Source of the DNA: Mucilaginibacter sp. SJ
GTDB taxonomy: Bacteria; Bacteroidota; Bacteroidia; Sphingobacteriales; Sphingobacteriaceae
Length of the DNA stretch: 64,000 nt
NCBI RefSeq assembly: GCF_028993635.1
Contig: NZ_CP118631.1
Span: 3,968,001 to 4,032,000 of the forward strand
Reading direction: 5' to 3'
Made by a program: the position numbers and the translations under genes. Numbering within the stretch: position 1 is the first letter of the stretch; each line of letters begins with the position of its first letter. Below the pieces are notes generated by a model. The model did no database searches, had not been told where the DNA came from, and saw nothing but the letters and a program-made list of their open reading frames with translations. This document shows, in pieces, positions 36,293 to 45,033 of this stretch.

Positions 36293-36889
36293 TCAATCAC
36301 TTCTATCTGGTTTGAAAATGAATTTCACAATTCGGTAACCATTGCCGCCGCCCACGGAGATAGCGCCGGTAGCGTTTTTAACAATTTCGCAGATTTCTTC
36401 GACCGAAGTTGGACGCGCAATTTTACTAACCAAAACGGGATTCAGCCGGGTTACATCGTCAATAATACGCTCATCTGTTTTAAGGTGGGAGATCTCTTTA
36501 CCTTCATCATTTTTCAAATAATCGGGCGCCGACCCGGGTACCGGGCCGTATAGGTTTGTCGTATAATCCCCTTTTTTGAAACCTAACCGCCAGAATAACC
36601 ATAATGGCCCAAGCACGGGTATTAAAACAGTAAACAGCCAATAGCCTGAATAGCCCTGATCATGCAGGCGCTTAATAGAAGTAGCTATAATGATCCAGAA
36701 TAATAAAGGATATAGGATAAACGTAGCACCTTCGCCAGCAAGCAATAACAAGTTGTACAACACGTAAAAAGTGCACCAGTAAAACAGGGAAGCCAGCCAA
36801 AAAGCTCCTTTTGATAAGCGGCCGTTAAAAGTAAATAGCAGATAGGTTACAGGTAGTTTTTGTTTCAGGCGCATGGATGGTCTTGGCAA
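36293..36889 (-). pseudogene. DUF805 membrane protein fused to a truncated FAD-oxidase N-terminus
   Basis: Residues about 15-115 form a DUF805 membrane domain (FNGRLSKGAFWLASLFYW, TSIKRLHDQGYSGYWL, four hydrophobic segments). Residues about 140-180 (ERIIDDVTRLNPVLVSKI, ARPTSVEEICEIVKNATG, AISVGGG) match the start of a p-cresol-methylhydroxylase-type FAD-binding domain, as in aldonolactone oxidases. That domain normally continues for hundreds of residues; here it breaks after GGG and ends with 16 unrelated residues. So the gene looks like the remnant of a longer membrane-tethered oxidase, or a shortened derivative. The DUF805 part could still be functional. Confidence 0.7.
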
Positions 36890-36945
36890 TACGCTAATAT
36901 ATCATTACTTTCAATTATAATTATAGCCGCGTATATAAATGTAAC

Positions 36946-38112
36946 ATGATACCCAGAGGTAAATTATATATCAGCTATAAGAATTTGGTTGAAGGCGCTT
37001 ATTACTGCCTTACTGATCGCTTTCGCTCACCAGGGCCGGATGTTGATCAACGTACTAACGAAATGGTTTGCCTCTCGGTGAGAACTGGAATCGATCTGGT
37101 ATTAAATGCTTTGAATTTTCCGCCGGGCTTCGAGATGATTGTTACTGATATCAATATCCCGGATATGTTCGCCATAATTAACTGGTACGAATTAACGCTT
37201 GTTCCCATCCCGGTTAATAAGTATACCTTAAATATGTCCCCGGCCCAGGTGGAAGCGGCAATTACACCTGCAACAAAAGCCATACTGATCACTCACCTTT
37301 TTGGCGGTATCATGGAAATTGAAGCGATAGTTGCCATAGCAAAAAAGCATAACCTCATTATATTTGAGGATTGCGCACAAGCATATGCCGGTAATTTATA
37401 TAGCGGGAATCCCGCGTCAGACGTAGTGATGTTTAGCTTTGGCTTTATTAAAACCAATACGGCTATTAGCGGGGCGATGATCAAAATAAAAGACCCGGGT
37501 TTGTACGCTGAGGTTGTTGCGCAAAATGGGCACTACCATCAACAAAGCACTGCAGGCTATTTTAAAAAGCTTTTTAAAGCGCTGTTTGTAAAACTGCTCA
37601 CCAATAAAGTTATTTATACCGGGTTTTATAATTTAGTAATGGCTTTGGGAAAGGACTTTGAACAGGTATTAGGTGGCTTTACAAAGGGCTTCCCCGGCAA
37701 CGATATTTTTAGACAGATCCGGCATCGGCCTTCCACTCCAAATCAAAGGCTGCTCCGAAAAAAACTTGCTAACTTTGATCAAAATAGTATTACTAAAAGG
37801 ATCCAATTAGCTAAAGATATTTTATCAAAGATCCCCGATAATTATAAAATTGGTTTTGACAACAAGAGGCATTCTTACTGGGTGATGCCTGTTGAAACCC
37901 ATAATCCGGATGCACTGATCAAACACTTGCGTAATAACGGTTTTGATGCTTCGCAAAAAGCATCAAGCTTAATCAAGTTGAGCGAGGCGGGCGGCGTTCC
38001 CAAACCTGAAGAATTAGCATTAGACAATCTTGTTTATTTACCAGTATATCCCGCTATGAGCGCAAAAGACCGTAATAAACTAATACAACTAATAATCAAT
38101 TTTTCGCACTAA
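36946..38112 (+). CDS. DegT/DnrJ/EryC1/StrS-type aminotransferase family protein
   Basis: The 388 residues follow the fold-I PLP aminotransferase pattern of sugar aminotransferases: TDINIPDMFAIINW, ILITHLFGGIMEIEAIVAIA, FEDCAQAYAG (PLP-ring Asp) and MFSFGFIKTNTAISGAM with the expected PLP lysine. Motifs are looser than in typical WecE/ArnB proteins, and no sugar-pathway genes are next to it. It is divergent from the DUF805/FAD remnant. The substrate is unknown. Confidence 0.8.
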   Translation: MIPRGKLYISYKNLVEGAYYCLTDRFRSPGPDVDQRTNEMVCLSVRTGIDLVLNALNFPPGFEMIVTDINIPDMFAIINWYELTLVPIPVNKYTLNMSPAQVEAAITPATKAILITHLFGGIMEIEAIVAIAKKHNLIIFEDCAQAYAGNLYSGNPASDVVMFSFGFIKTNTAISGAMIKIKDPGLYAEVVAQNGHYHQQSTAGYFKKLFKALFVKLLTNKVIYTGFYNLVMALGKDFEQVLGGFTKGFPGNDIFRQIRHRPSTPNQRLLRKKLANFDQNSITKRIQLAKDILSKIPDNYKIGFDNKRHSYWVMPVETHNPDALIKHLRNNGFDASQKASSLIKLSEAGGVPKPEELALDNLVYLPVYPAMSAKDRNKLIQLIINFSH

Positions 38113-38343
38113 TCTCTTCTTATGCTGACAGGTTGTGGTGCTTTAACGTTTTCCGTAACTGGGCTTCAATTGCTTAACCATATCCCTGGCCGAAAGATAT
38201 CCGTTTATTAATAAAAAATAGCCCGAACTACCCCACCCATCCAAATCCACTTTTAAAAAATATCATCAACAGCAATGAGGGTAAAATGCTTCAGCCGTGT
38301 TTAAGAGACAAATTTTAATAATCGTCTTAACAACACAAATGCT

Positions 38344-39279
38344 ATGAAAGCAACATTCCTGATCTATCTTGTTATCTTTTTGATTTCGTTTAAATTTACT
38401 GCAGGCGCCCAGCAAAAAACGGCAACCAATGCCGATTCAGTATTTAAGCCCAAAATCGGATCATTTGATGCCGGTTACTCCTACTCGCCGTTTACCGTTA
38501 AAAATAAAAACATGAACATCAGGCAAGTGAATGCTTCGGTCAACGTACCGCTGATAAATAATTTCAGGGACGGAAAGCTTGATTTTTTACTTGCCGGCGT
38601 CAGTTACAGCGGGCTTTCCTTATCCGGAACAGGAAAATCATTCGGCGGTACCGATTTTTATTCTATTTCGGTACCCATCACTTTTCAAAAATCGTTTTCT
38701 GCAAAGTACGCGCTGCTGGTATCAGCAATCCCTACCTTATCATCCGACCTGAAAGATGTTTCGGGCGAAGACATGCTATACTCGGGCTTTGCCATGCTCA
38801 AGATCCGTAAGTCTAAAAACTTTTCCTACGCTGTGGGTGCGGGTTATTCAAGGCAGTTTTTTGGTACGATACTGCTGCCGGTTATCGGGATAGAATGGCA
38901 GATCAGCGAAAAACTAAGCCTTAGCGGCACCCTGCCCGTTTCCGAAAAATTAAAGTACCAGCTCAACGATAAAAGTATCATTGGTTTCAGCAGCGACTTT
39001 GGCATTGGCGGGGGCTCATACCGGTTGTCGAAAAAAACAGGGTCAAATTATTTACAGGTACAGCAGTATAAAAACACGCTTTTTTATAATTACCAGCTGG
39101 CTAAAAACTTTTCGGTACAAATAAGCGGAGGTTACAATTTTGTGCAGCAGCTTGACTTATACAATAAAGATCAAAAAGTTAACTGGGCACCATTTAACGA
39201 CCTGAACAAACGCGTTCCCCTGGTCGAACTGAAAAAGACCGGCTTTACCGTCGAATCGGGGATCAGCTACCGGTTTTAA
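38344..39279 (+). CDS. Outer-membrane beta-barrel protein (DUF6268-like)
   Basis: The 311 residues start with a signal peptide (KATFLIYLVIFLISFKFTAG). Then come repeated amphipathic strands (GSFDAGYSYSPFTVKNKN, FSYAVGAGYSRQFFGT, NFSVQISGGYNFVQQLD) and a C-terminal VESGISYRF, typical of barrel insertion by BAM. Family assignment to DUF6268 is tentative. The following small gene is 55 bases downstream. Confidence 0.78.
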   Translation: MKATFLIYLVIFLISFKFTAGAQQKTATNADSVFKPKIGSFDAGYSYSPFTVKNKNMNIRQVNASVNVPLINNFRDGKLDFLLAGVSYSGLSLSGTGKSFGGTDFYSISVPITFQKSFSAKYALLVSAIPTLSSDLKDVSGEDMLYSGFAMLKIRKSKNFSYAVGAGYSRQFFGTILLPVIGIEWQISEKLSLSGTLPVSEKLKYQLNDKSIIGFSSDFGIGGGSYRLSKKTGSNYLQVQQYKNTLFYNYQLAKNFSVQISGGYNFVQQLDLYNKDQKVNWAPFNDLNKRVPLVELKKTGFTVESGISYRF

Positions 39280-39334
39280 CCCGGAGCCGGTGCAAGTATT
39301 CCTTATCAATGTATAACATCAATCAACCGCAGCA

Positions 39335-39565
39335 ATGGAAACAACTATTAATTTAATGGTCGAGGTTTTTAAAACAAATGTTGAGGATCCGGCGCAGGCC
39401 GCAAAATTGGTGGGCCTGCTTCAAAAACGCATTACAAACAGCAGTGTAAATTTTGACCTGGAAGATTGTGATAAAGTATTGAGGATAGAGGGCCCGGAGG
39501 TTTCATTGCCATTGGTTGTGGGCATCCTTAAAGATTATGGCTACAAATGCCAGCCGCTCGAATAA
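39335..39565 (+). CDS. Small protein resembling an HMA fold without metal cysteines
   Basis: The 76-residue product has the beta-alpha-beta-beta-alpha-beta rhythm of heavy-metal-associated domains (EVFKTNVEDPAQAAKLVGLL, VNFDLEDCDKVLRIEG, VGILKDYGYKCQPLE). The CxxC metal motif is absent; only two separate cysteines remain. Similar cysteine-free versions occur near transport genes in Bacteroidota, but the function is unknown. It may be co-transcribed with the barrel gene. Confidence 0.7.
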   Translation: METTINLMVEVFKTNVEDPAQAAKLVGLLQKRITNSSVNFDLEDCDKVLRIEGPEVSLPLVVGILKDYGYKCQPLE

Positions 39566-39724
39566 ACACAAAGCCCGGATTATAATCTTTGCATGCCTAT
39601 TCGCTTGTCAAATAAACCCGAAGAGCTGTTAAAAAACAGATGAAACGCATCATTGAGAAAGCATCAAGGCAACCTGAAAAAAGCCGTTATGGCATGTAAA
39701 ATATATTTTAGGGATATTATGTGT

Positions 39725-39904
39725 GGGGCCGCGTTAGGGATTGCAGTGTAAAGCCCACAGCGCGGGTTGGGATTGCGGGCGGGAAAAGCGAGGACTTGTA
39801 ACGTAAAGCCCGGGCCGCAGGCAACGCCCAAATCTATAAAATCAATCGAAAAATATACTTAATAATCAATAGCTTACAATCATGCCATTATAAGGAACGA
39901 AGCA
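39725..39904 (+). repeat. Dispersed compound repeat, copy B
   Basis: The GC-rich head starts GCGTTAGGGATTG (39731) and runs to GGGCCGCAGGCAACGCCC (39829). It is followed by an AT-rich tail (39830-39885) that aligns with the tails of copies A and C, including ATACTTAATAA and CTTACAATCA. The tail then runs into the arm of a second palindrome. Confidence 0.8.
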
Positions 39905-40009
39905 ATTACCCACTCTAAAGCTCTCCCCGAAAGGAAAGACTTCAAAAGCGTTTAAAGTACTCTCCTCCGGAGAGGGTTGGGTGAGACTAATTGCTTCGTC
40001 CTCGCAATG
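39886..40009. repeat. Palindromic element with GAAGCAAT arms
   Basis: Arms 39886-39906 (ACGAAGCAAT end) and 39990-40009 (ATTGCTTCGT start) are complementary with about four differences. The 83-base middle holds smaller GA-rich blocks and GGAGAGGG / CTCTCC pairs. The ATTGCTTCGT..CGCAATGACG type is a common interspersed repeat in this group. Confidence 0.65.
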
Positions 40010-40062
40010 ACGGCTTTTTCAATAAGATTTTATCAAACCATTTTAAACTGCATCCAGGGCAA

Positions 40063-41571
40063 TTATTTCAGTACAAAGCAGGAAGAAGGATGGGCCCTGT
40101 CGTTGTAAATATCGTTAAGCTGCGTTGGCCCCGAAACGGTATCAAAAACCATGATATTATTTTCGCCTGCTACAAAATGAGGCCATTGCTTATCATTAAC
40201 CTGGCCCGGAGCTTTGCCTTTTATAAAGTTTATCCAGGTTTGGTGTATTTGGTTAGCCAGTTTTAGTTCTGTATCGTTAAAATTGTTTTGTTTAGGTAAA
40301 AACCAAACATAGCCTAATTCATCGGCATGGGTTGCACCGGTACCATCGCGCTTGTAATCAAAACGGTACATCCAAACGTGGCTGCCTGCCTGTGCTAATG
40401 TGTTAGCCAGCCGGTAGCTGTGCATCTGGTACATGTATTGGGTGAGTACTTTTATGGCAGCGCTATCTGCATTGCCGTTTTTAGCCTCACTTTCAAAATT
40501 CGATAAAATATAACGGTAATTATCACCAAACCAGCCATATAGCACCGTGCTGTCGAGGTGGTTGAGGCGTTTATCAAAATTCATAAACATTTTACTTTCA
40601 AACTTATTGGTACCGATCAGGAAGCGTACTTTATCATTTCTGTTTTTGAGGATATATTGATATGGATCCTGCGAAATCACCGCGCCATCTATCACCGGGC
40701 CAAAATAGTTGGTGCCCTGTGCCCCATTGCTGACTTTTGCCTGTGCTGCAATAAGTTTTTCGGCGGAGATTTTGAGGAGGTCGGCGGGTTTGCTAACTCC
40801 CAGCTCGGTCATTAGCCGCTGCCTGATGCCTTTAGCGGTAACAGAATCCCGGATGCATTGCACGGCGCCGCTTTCTAAAATCTGCTGGTTGAAATAGCCT
40901 TTGGATTGCGGTGTTGCCAACAGGGCACTGGTGAGTTTAGCGCCTGCCGATTCGCCCATGACGGTAACCTTCGAGGCATCGCCGCCCATCGCCGCAATAT
41001 TTTGCCTGATCCATTTCAGCGCCATGATCAGATCGAGCAGGCCATTATTTCCGGATGATTGGTAAGCTTTGTTTACATCGCCCAAATACATAAAGCCGAA
41101 AACACCAAGGCGATAATTAATGGTAACGGTAACAACGCTGTCATCGTCGGCAAAAGCGTGGCCGTTCATCCCCATACCCGAGCCGCCTGTAAGCGAGCCG
41201 CCATGTACCCATACCAGTACCGGAAGTTTGGCATCCCTTGCTGTTGTTGGTGTATAAACGTTTAAAGATAGACAGTCTTCACTGCCTTTTAGTCCACCTG
41301 CGCCGCCGCCCTGTGATGCCGGGCTTCCAAATTTTTCGCATGAAAGCGTATCCTTCCACGAGGCCATTGGCTGTGGGGGCATAAAGCGCAAAGGGCCAAC
41401 CGGTGGTTTAGCATACGGGATGCCTTTAAACACCAGGGTTGGCCCTTCTTCGATACCTTTAATCCATCCGCCTGATACCTTGGTTACAACTGTTTGGGCA
41501 GAGGTGGTAAAACCTAAAAATATGCCCAGTAAAAACGTGTAAACCGGTATCAGGCGGAGGGTATTTTTCAT
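40063..41571 (-). CDS. Carboxylesterase type B
   Basis: The 502-residue secreted protein starts with a signal peptide (RLIPVYTFLLGIFLGFTTSAQ). It shows FKGIPYAKPPVGPLRF, SEDCLSLNVYTP, the oxyanion motif VWVHGGSLTGGSG, and the nucleophile elbow VMGESAGA. The acid residue is expected in FGPVIDGAVIS-LIGTNKFESK and the His in THADELGYVW. It hydrolyses esters in the periplasm or outside; the substrate is unknown. It lies 14 bases after the subtilase gene on the same strand. Confidence 0.93.
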   Translation of the reverse strand: MKNTLRLIPVYTFLLGIFLGFTTSAQTVVTKVSGGWIKGIEEGPTLVFKGIPYAKPPVGPLRFMPPQPMASWKDTLSCEKFGSPASQGGGAGGLKGSEDCLSLNVYTPTTARDAKLPVLVWVHGGSLTGGSGMGMNGHAFADDDSVVTVTINYRLGVFGFMYLGDVNKAYQSSGNNGLLDLIMALKWIRQNIAAMGGDASKVTVMGESAGAKLTSALLATPQSKGYFNQQILESGAVQCIRDSVTAKGIRQRLMTELGVSKPADLLKISAEKLIAAQAKVSNGAQGTNYFGPVIDGAVISQDPYQYILKNRNDKVRFLIGTNKFESKMFMNFDKRLNHLDSTVLYGWFGDNYRYILSNFESEAKNGNADSAAIKVLTQYMYQMHSYRLANTLAQAGSHVWMYRFDYKRDGTGATHADELGYVWFLPKQNNFNDTELKLANQIHQTWINFIKGKAPGQVNDKQWPHFVAGENNIMVFDTVSGPTQLNDIYNDRAHPSSCFVLK

Positions 41572-41585
41572 AAAATGGTTTGAAC

Positions 41586-43184
41586 TTAATAAGTGGCAGC
41601 CAGCTGAAGCGCGTTATAAGCATTAACCACGCCGCCGGTTACACAAAGATCGGTAAACGGAACTTCTTTTTTTGTCTCCCCATCTTTAATCTCTACATTA
41701 TGTGATATTTTCACTACCGATTTCATGATGATCTCCTTAACCTGTACAGCCGTTAATTTTGGATAATATGAACGGATGAGCGCCGCCAGGCCGGTTACAA
41801 CCGGTGCCGCCATACTGGTACCATCATGCTCGGCATAGGCTGATTTTGGTGTGGTTGAATTGATGGCCACACCCGGTGCAAACACATCAACACTGGTTTT
41901 GCCATAATTGGAGAAAGATGCTTTCAGCGTTTCATCGTCTTTAGGGCCCGACGCGCCAACTTCTATCCAGGCACCGGCTATACCGCTTTTATCTTCATAA
42001 ATACGGTTAGGGACGTTCAGTTCAACTTCGGTGTTGTTGTTGTCATTACCCGCGGCATGTACAAGCAACACATCCTTGCTTAACGCAAATTTTACTGCCT
42101 CGTCAACTGCTTTTTTATTGTACGAGTAACTTTTGCCAAAGCTCATGTTGATGACTTTAGCACCGTTAGCCGCAGCATAACGAATAGCGTTTGCTACATC
42201 CTTATCGCGTTCATCGCCGGTAGGCACTGTACGTACCGACATGATAGCTACATCATTGGCCACACCCATAACACCAAGGTTGTTATCCCTTATCGCTCCA
42301 ATGATCCCGGCAACGTGGGTGCCATGATCAGCATCCGGGCCGGTTACGTCATTATTGCCATAAAAACGCTCATTAGCATTGTTATAGTTATCGCCCACGG
42401 TGTCCCTCGAATTGAAATTAAGGTTGAGGTGATAATCCAACTGCTCTTTAAAGTGAGTTAAGCCGCCGTTTACCTCTTTCTCCCTGAACTCGGCTACATT
42501 TTTAAACGAAGGCAGGGCGCTTACCAATACACGTTTAACATAGGCCTCGCCATTATCTTTAGGCTCAAATTTGGTGATATCATCAAGGCTTGGGTTTTGG
42601 TTGCCCAGCTTGGTCAGTACCCCATCAAGCAGGGTATTGAATTTATTGATCACCGTATAGGTTTGCTGTGCTTTGGCAACCTGCTTATCCATATCGGCTT
42701 TCATAGCGCTGTATGCTTTAAAATCGGCAAGGTCTTTCCCGGTAAGTTTAGTACTGTCAACATTGGCAAAGCGGGCGTTGTTGATCCGTACCAGCCGGGT
42801 TAGCTCCAGGTTATCATAATGTACATCTCCCTTGGCCGATCCTATAAAATCCCAGCCGTGCATGTCATCAGCATAGCCGTTTTTATCATCATCGTTTTTA
42901 TTCGCGGCGGTTTCTTTCGGGTTATTCCAGATCACCTTTTTTAGGTCTTCATGATCAACATCAATACCGCCATCAATTACGGCTATCAGCACGGTAACGT
43001 GTTTTTTGCCTTTTAACAGTTCGTTGTATGCTTTTTCGGTACTGATCCCAAATACAGAATCGGTTTTAAGATCAAGGTTTTGCCAGTTAGGTTTAGTTTT
43101 TGGAGCCTCCTGCGCATAAGTGAACACAGGTAAGCAAAGCCCGGCTACCAGCACAAGCTTTTTAAGCGGAAAATTGTTTATCAT
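41586..43184 (-). CDS. S8 family subtilisin-like serine peptidase
   Basis: The 532 residues begin with a signal peptide (KKLVLVAGLCLPVFTYAQ). The catalytic triad is clear: Asp in VIDGGIDVDHEDL (near 70), His in DHGTHVAGIIG (near 286) and Ser in GTSMAAPVVTGLAALI (near 457). An unusual 200-residue insert lies between the Asp and His motifs, mostly helical and charged. It is secreted and probably degrades external protein. Confidence 0.94.
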   Translation of the reverse strand: MINNFPLKKLVLVAGLCLPVFTYAQEAPKTKPNWQNLDLKTDSVFGISTEKAYNELLKGKKHVTVLIAVIDGGIDVDHEDLKKVIWNNPKETAANKNDDDKNGYADDMHGWDFIGSAKGDVHYDNLELTRLVRINNARFANVDSTKLTGKDLADFKAYSAMKADMDKQVAKAQQTYTVINKFNTLLDGVLTKLGNQNPSLDDITKFEPKDNGEAYVKRVLVSALPSFKNVAEFREKEVNGGLTHFKEQLDYHLNLNFNSRDTVGDNYNNANERFYGNNDVTGPDADHGTHVAGIIGAIRDNNLGVMGVANDVAIMSVRTVPTGDERDKDVANAIRYAAANGAKVINMSFGKSYSYNKKAVDEAVKFALSKDVLLVHAAGNDNNNTEVELNVPNRIYEDKSGIAGAWIEVGASGPKDDETLKASFSNYGKTSVDVFAPGVAINSTTPKSAYAEHDGTSMAAPVVTGLAALIRSYYPKLTAVQVKEIIMKSVVKISHNVEIKDGETKKEVPFTDLCVTGGVVNAYNALQLAATY

Positions 43185-43299
43185 TAATACTTTCAGTAAT
43201 AGTTTATAAGTACAAAAACTCTAAAGTAGGTTTTTAATTGTTTAAAAAATGTGCGGGTTTGGTGATTTTAACACGTTTGCAGGGAAATTATTTTTCTGG

Positions 43300-44973
43300 T
43301 CACTCTACTTTTTGCTCAAAAATATGTTCAATTATAAATTTTGATTCTTCTACATATACTTTTTTCCTGATCAGTTCCCGTAAATCGTCGGTGGCACCAT
43401 CCCTTATCTCATAGTTCTTTTCTTTGCAGGTTTTTATAAAACCTGTATATAATTGTTTCGCTTTGCCTGTTTCGCCTTTTGCAAGTGTGGCAAGCGCAAT
43501 ATTAAACATGGCGTAAGTGGCGTCATCCTGGTATTTCAGCGCCTTGTAAGAATATTTTATACAGTCATCAAACTTACCAGCGCAATAACATGACCACCCC
43601 AGGTTACCCAAGGCATTGGCATAAGTGCTGTCAATAGCTATTGCTTTTTTGGCGGCATCAATAGCTGCCAGGTAGTTACCCGATTGCGTATAGCTTAAAT
43701 TGAGCCCTACGTAGGCGTATTTATAGGTCGGGTCGGCCTTTACTGCTTTCTGATGATAAGTTATGGCTGTTTCATATTGCTTTTTCTGATAGTAGCAGTC
43801 GCCTATCCTGTCGTATGGAAAAGGATATGATTTATCAATGCTGATAGCTTTTTGGAGATCTTTTATGGCATCATCCAATTTATCTGCGTAATAATAAGCG
43901 TCGCCGCGATCAACATAAAAAGTCCGTCGGTCGGGTTCCAGGTTGATGGCCTGTGTGTAAAGACTAATAGCTGTTTCGTATTCGTTTCTGTCGCAGTAAA
44001 TATCGCCTTTCAGGTTATAACCATCACCATCGTCGGTGTTTTGGTTGATATGCTGATTGATAAAATAAAGGGCGCTATCAGGCATATCCATATTTCTGTA
44101 GCACCGGGTGAGGTTGTAGTAAGTCCAACTATAATTGGGCTTTAACTGTAACGTCAATCGCAGATCAGTTGCTGCTTCCTTATATTTTTCAAGGTCGATC
44201 AGACAGTCGGCCCGGTCATAATAAAGTACAAAATAGCCCGGGAAAAATTTAATGGCCTGGTTGTAATCAGCTACCGCCTTGTCAAGCTCATCAAGATTAT
44301 AATAGCACTTAGCCCGCATCTGGTATGCATGGGCATACTGTGGCCATACCGCCAATATTTGATCACAATACGTTATACATTCCCGGTATTTATGCTCATC
44401 AAACAGCATTTCTGCTTTCATTGTGTTGGCCGAAATCAATTCCGGACTGTCTTTTAGCAACCGGTTCAATTCAGTGCCCACAGCCGATTTTCCTTTAAAT
44501 GACGCGGTAAGTAATTTTAATCGTTTAGCAAAAACGGTATTAGGAGCATTTTTTAAAAAGCCGTCTAAAATTTTATCGGCATTTTTATCACCGGGCTGTG
44601 ATGTGAATACCAGTTTAAAAAAATCTTTCCCCAGTTGTTTTTCCGCAGGCGAAAGATTGCTATTATCGGCAATATCCTTAACAAGGCTAAAAACTTCATA
44701 ACCCTGATAGGGCATGATCCGCGTTACACCTTTTTGTAAGGTGATGTTTTTAATGCTTTTGGATAGTAACATCATTCCTTTATCAATGCTGTCTTGCCTG
44801 AAACAGGTGATAGCCTCTTTTAAATAGGATGCATAGTCGCTGATCTGGTAACCAGGTGCAGCTATTGGTACGGAATTTTTTTTACTGGAAGTATCCGCCG
44901 GTACTAAAGCACAGGTGGTTAAAGGGCCTAAAATAAAGAGCCAAAAAACAATTGATTTGCGGGATAAGGTCAT
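43300..44973 (-). CDS. Exported TPR-repeat protein
   Basis: The 557 residues have an N-terminal signal (RKSIVFWLFILGPLTTCALV), where the Cys could be a lipobox. Nine or more TPR units follow from about residue 200 (AYQMRAKCYYNLDELDKAVA, FYVDRGDAYYYADKLDDAIK, AYVGLNLSYTQSGNYLAAI). TPR domains mediate protein contacts; no enzymatic domain is seen. Confidence 0.88.
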   Translation of the reverse strand: MTLSRKSIVFWLFILGPLTTCALVPADTSSKKNSVPIAAPGYQISDYASYLKEAITCFRQDSIDKGMMLLSKSIKNITLQKGVTRIMPYQGYEVFSLVKDIADNSNLSPAEKQLGKDFFKLVFTSQPGDKNADKILDGFLKNAPNTVFAKRLKLLTASFKGKSAVGTELNRLLKDSPELISANTMKAEMLFDEHKYRECITYCDQILAVWPQYAHAYQMRAKCYYNLDELDKAVADYNQAIKFFPGYFVLYYDRADCLIDLEKYKEAATDLRLTLQLKPNYSWTYYNLTRCYRNMDMPDSALYFINQHINQNTDDGDGYNLKGDIYCDRNEYETAISLYTQAINLEPDRRTFYVDRGDAYYYADKLDDAIKDLQKAISIDKSYPFPYDRIGDCYYQKKQYETAITYHQKAVKADPTYKYAYVGLNLSYTQSGNYLAAIDAAKKAIAIDSTYANALGNLGWSCYCAGKFDDCIKYSYKALKYQDDATYAMFNIALATLAKGETGKAKQLYTGFIKTCKEKNYEIRDGATDDLRELIRKKVYVEESKFIIEHIFEQKVE

Positions 44974-45033
44974 GCCATAAAAATAGCATATCCGGTTAAT
45001 ATTAAAAAATGCAAATAGGTTCCCGGCTTAATC

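Noticed and set aside
38136..38225. 29-codon frame after the DegT-type gene
   Set aside because: No signal, domain or coupling; it lies in an otherwise empty gap.
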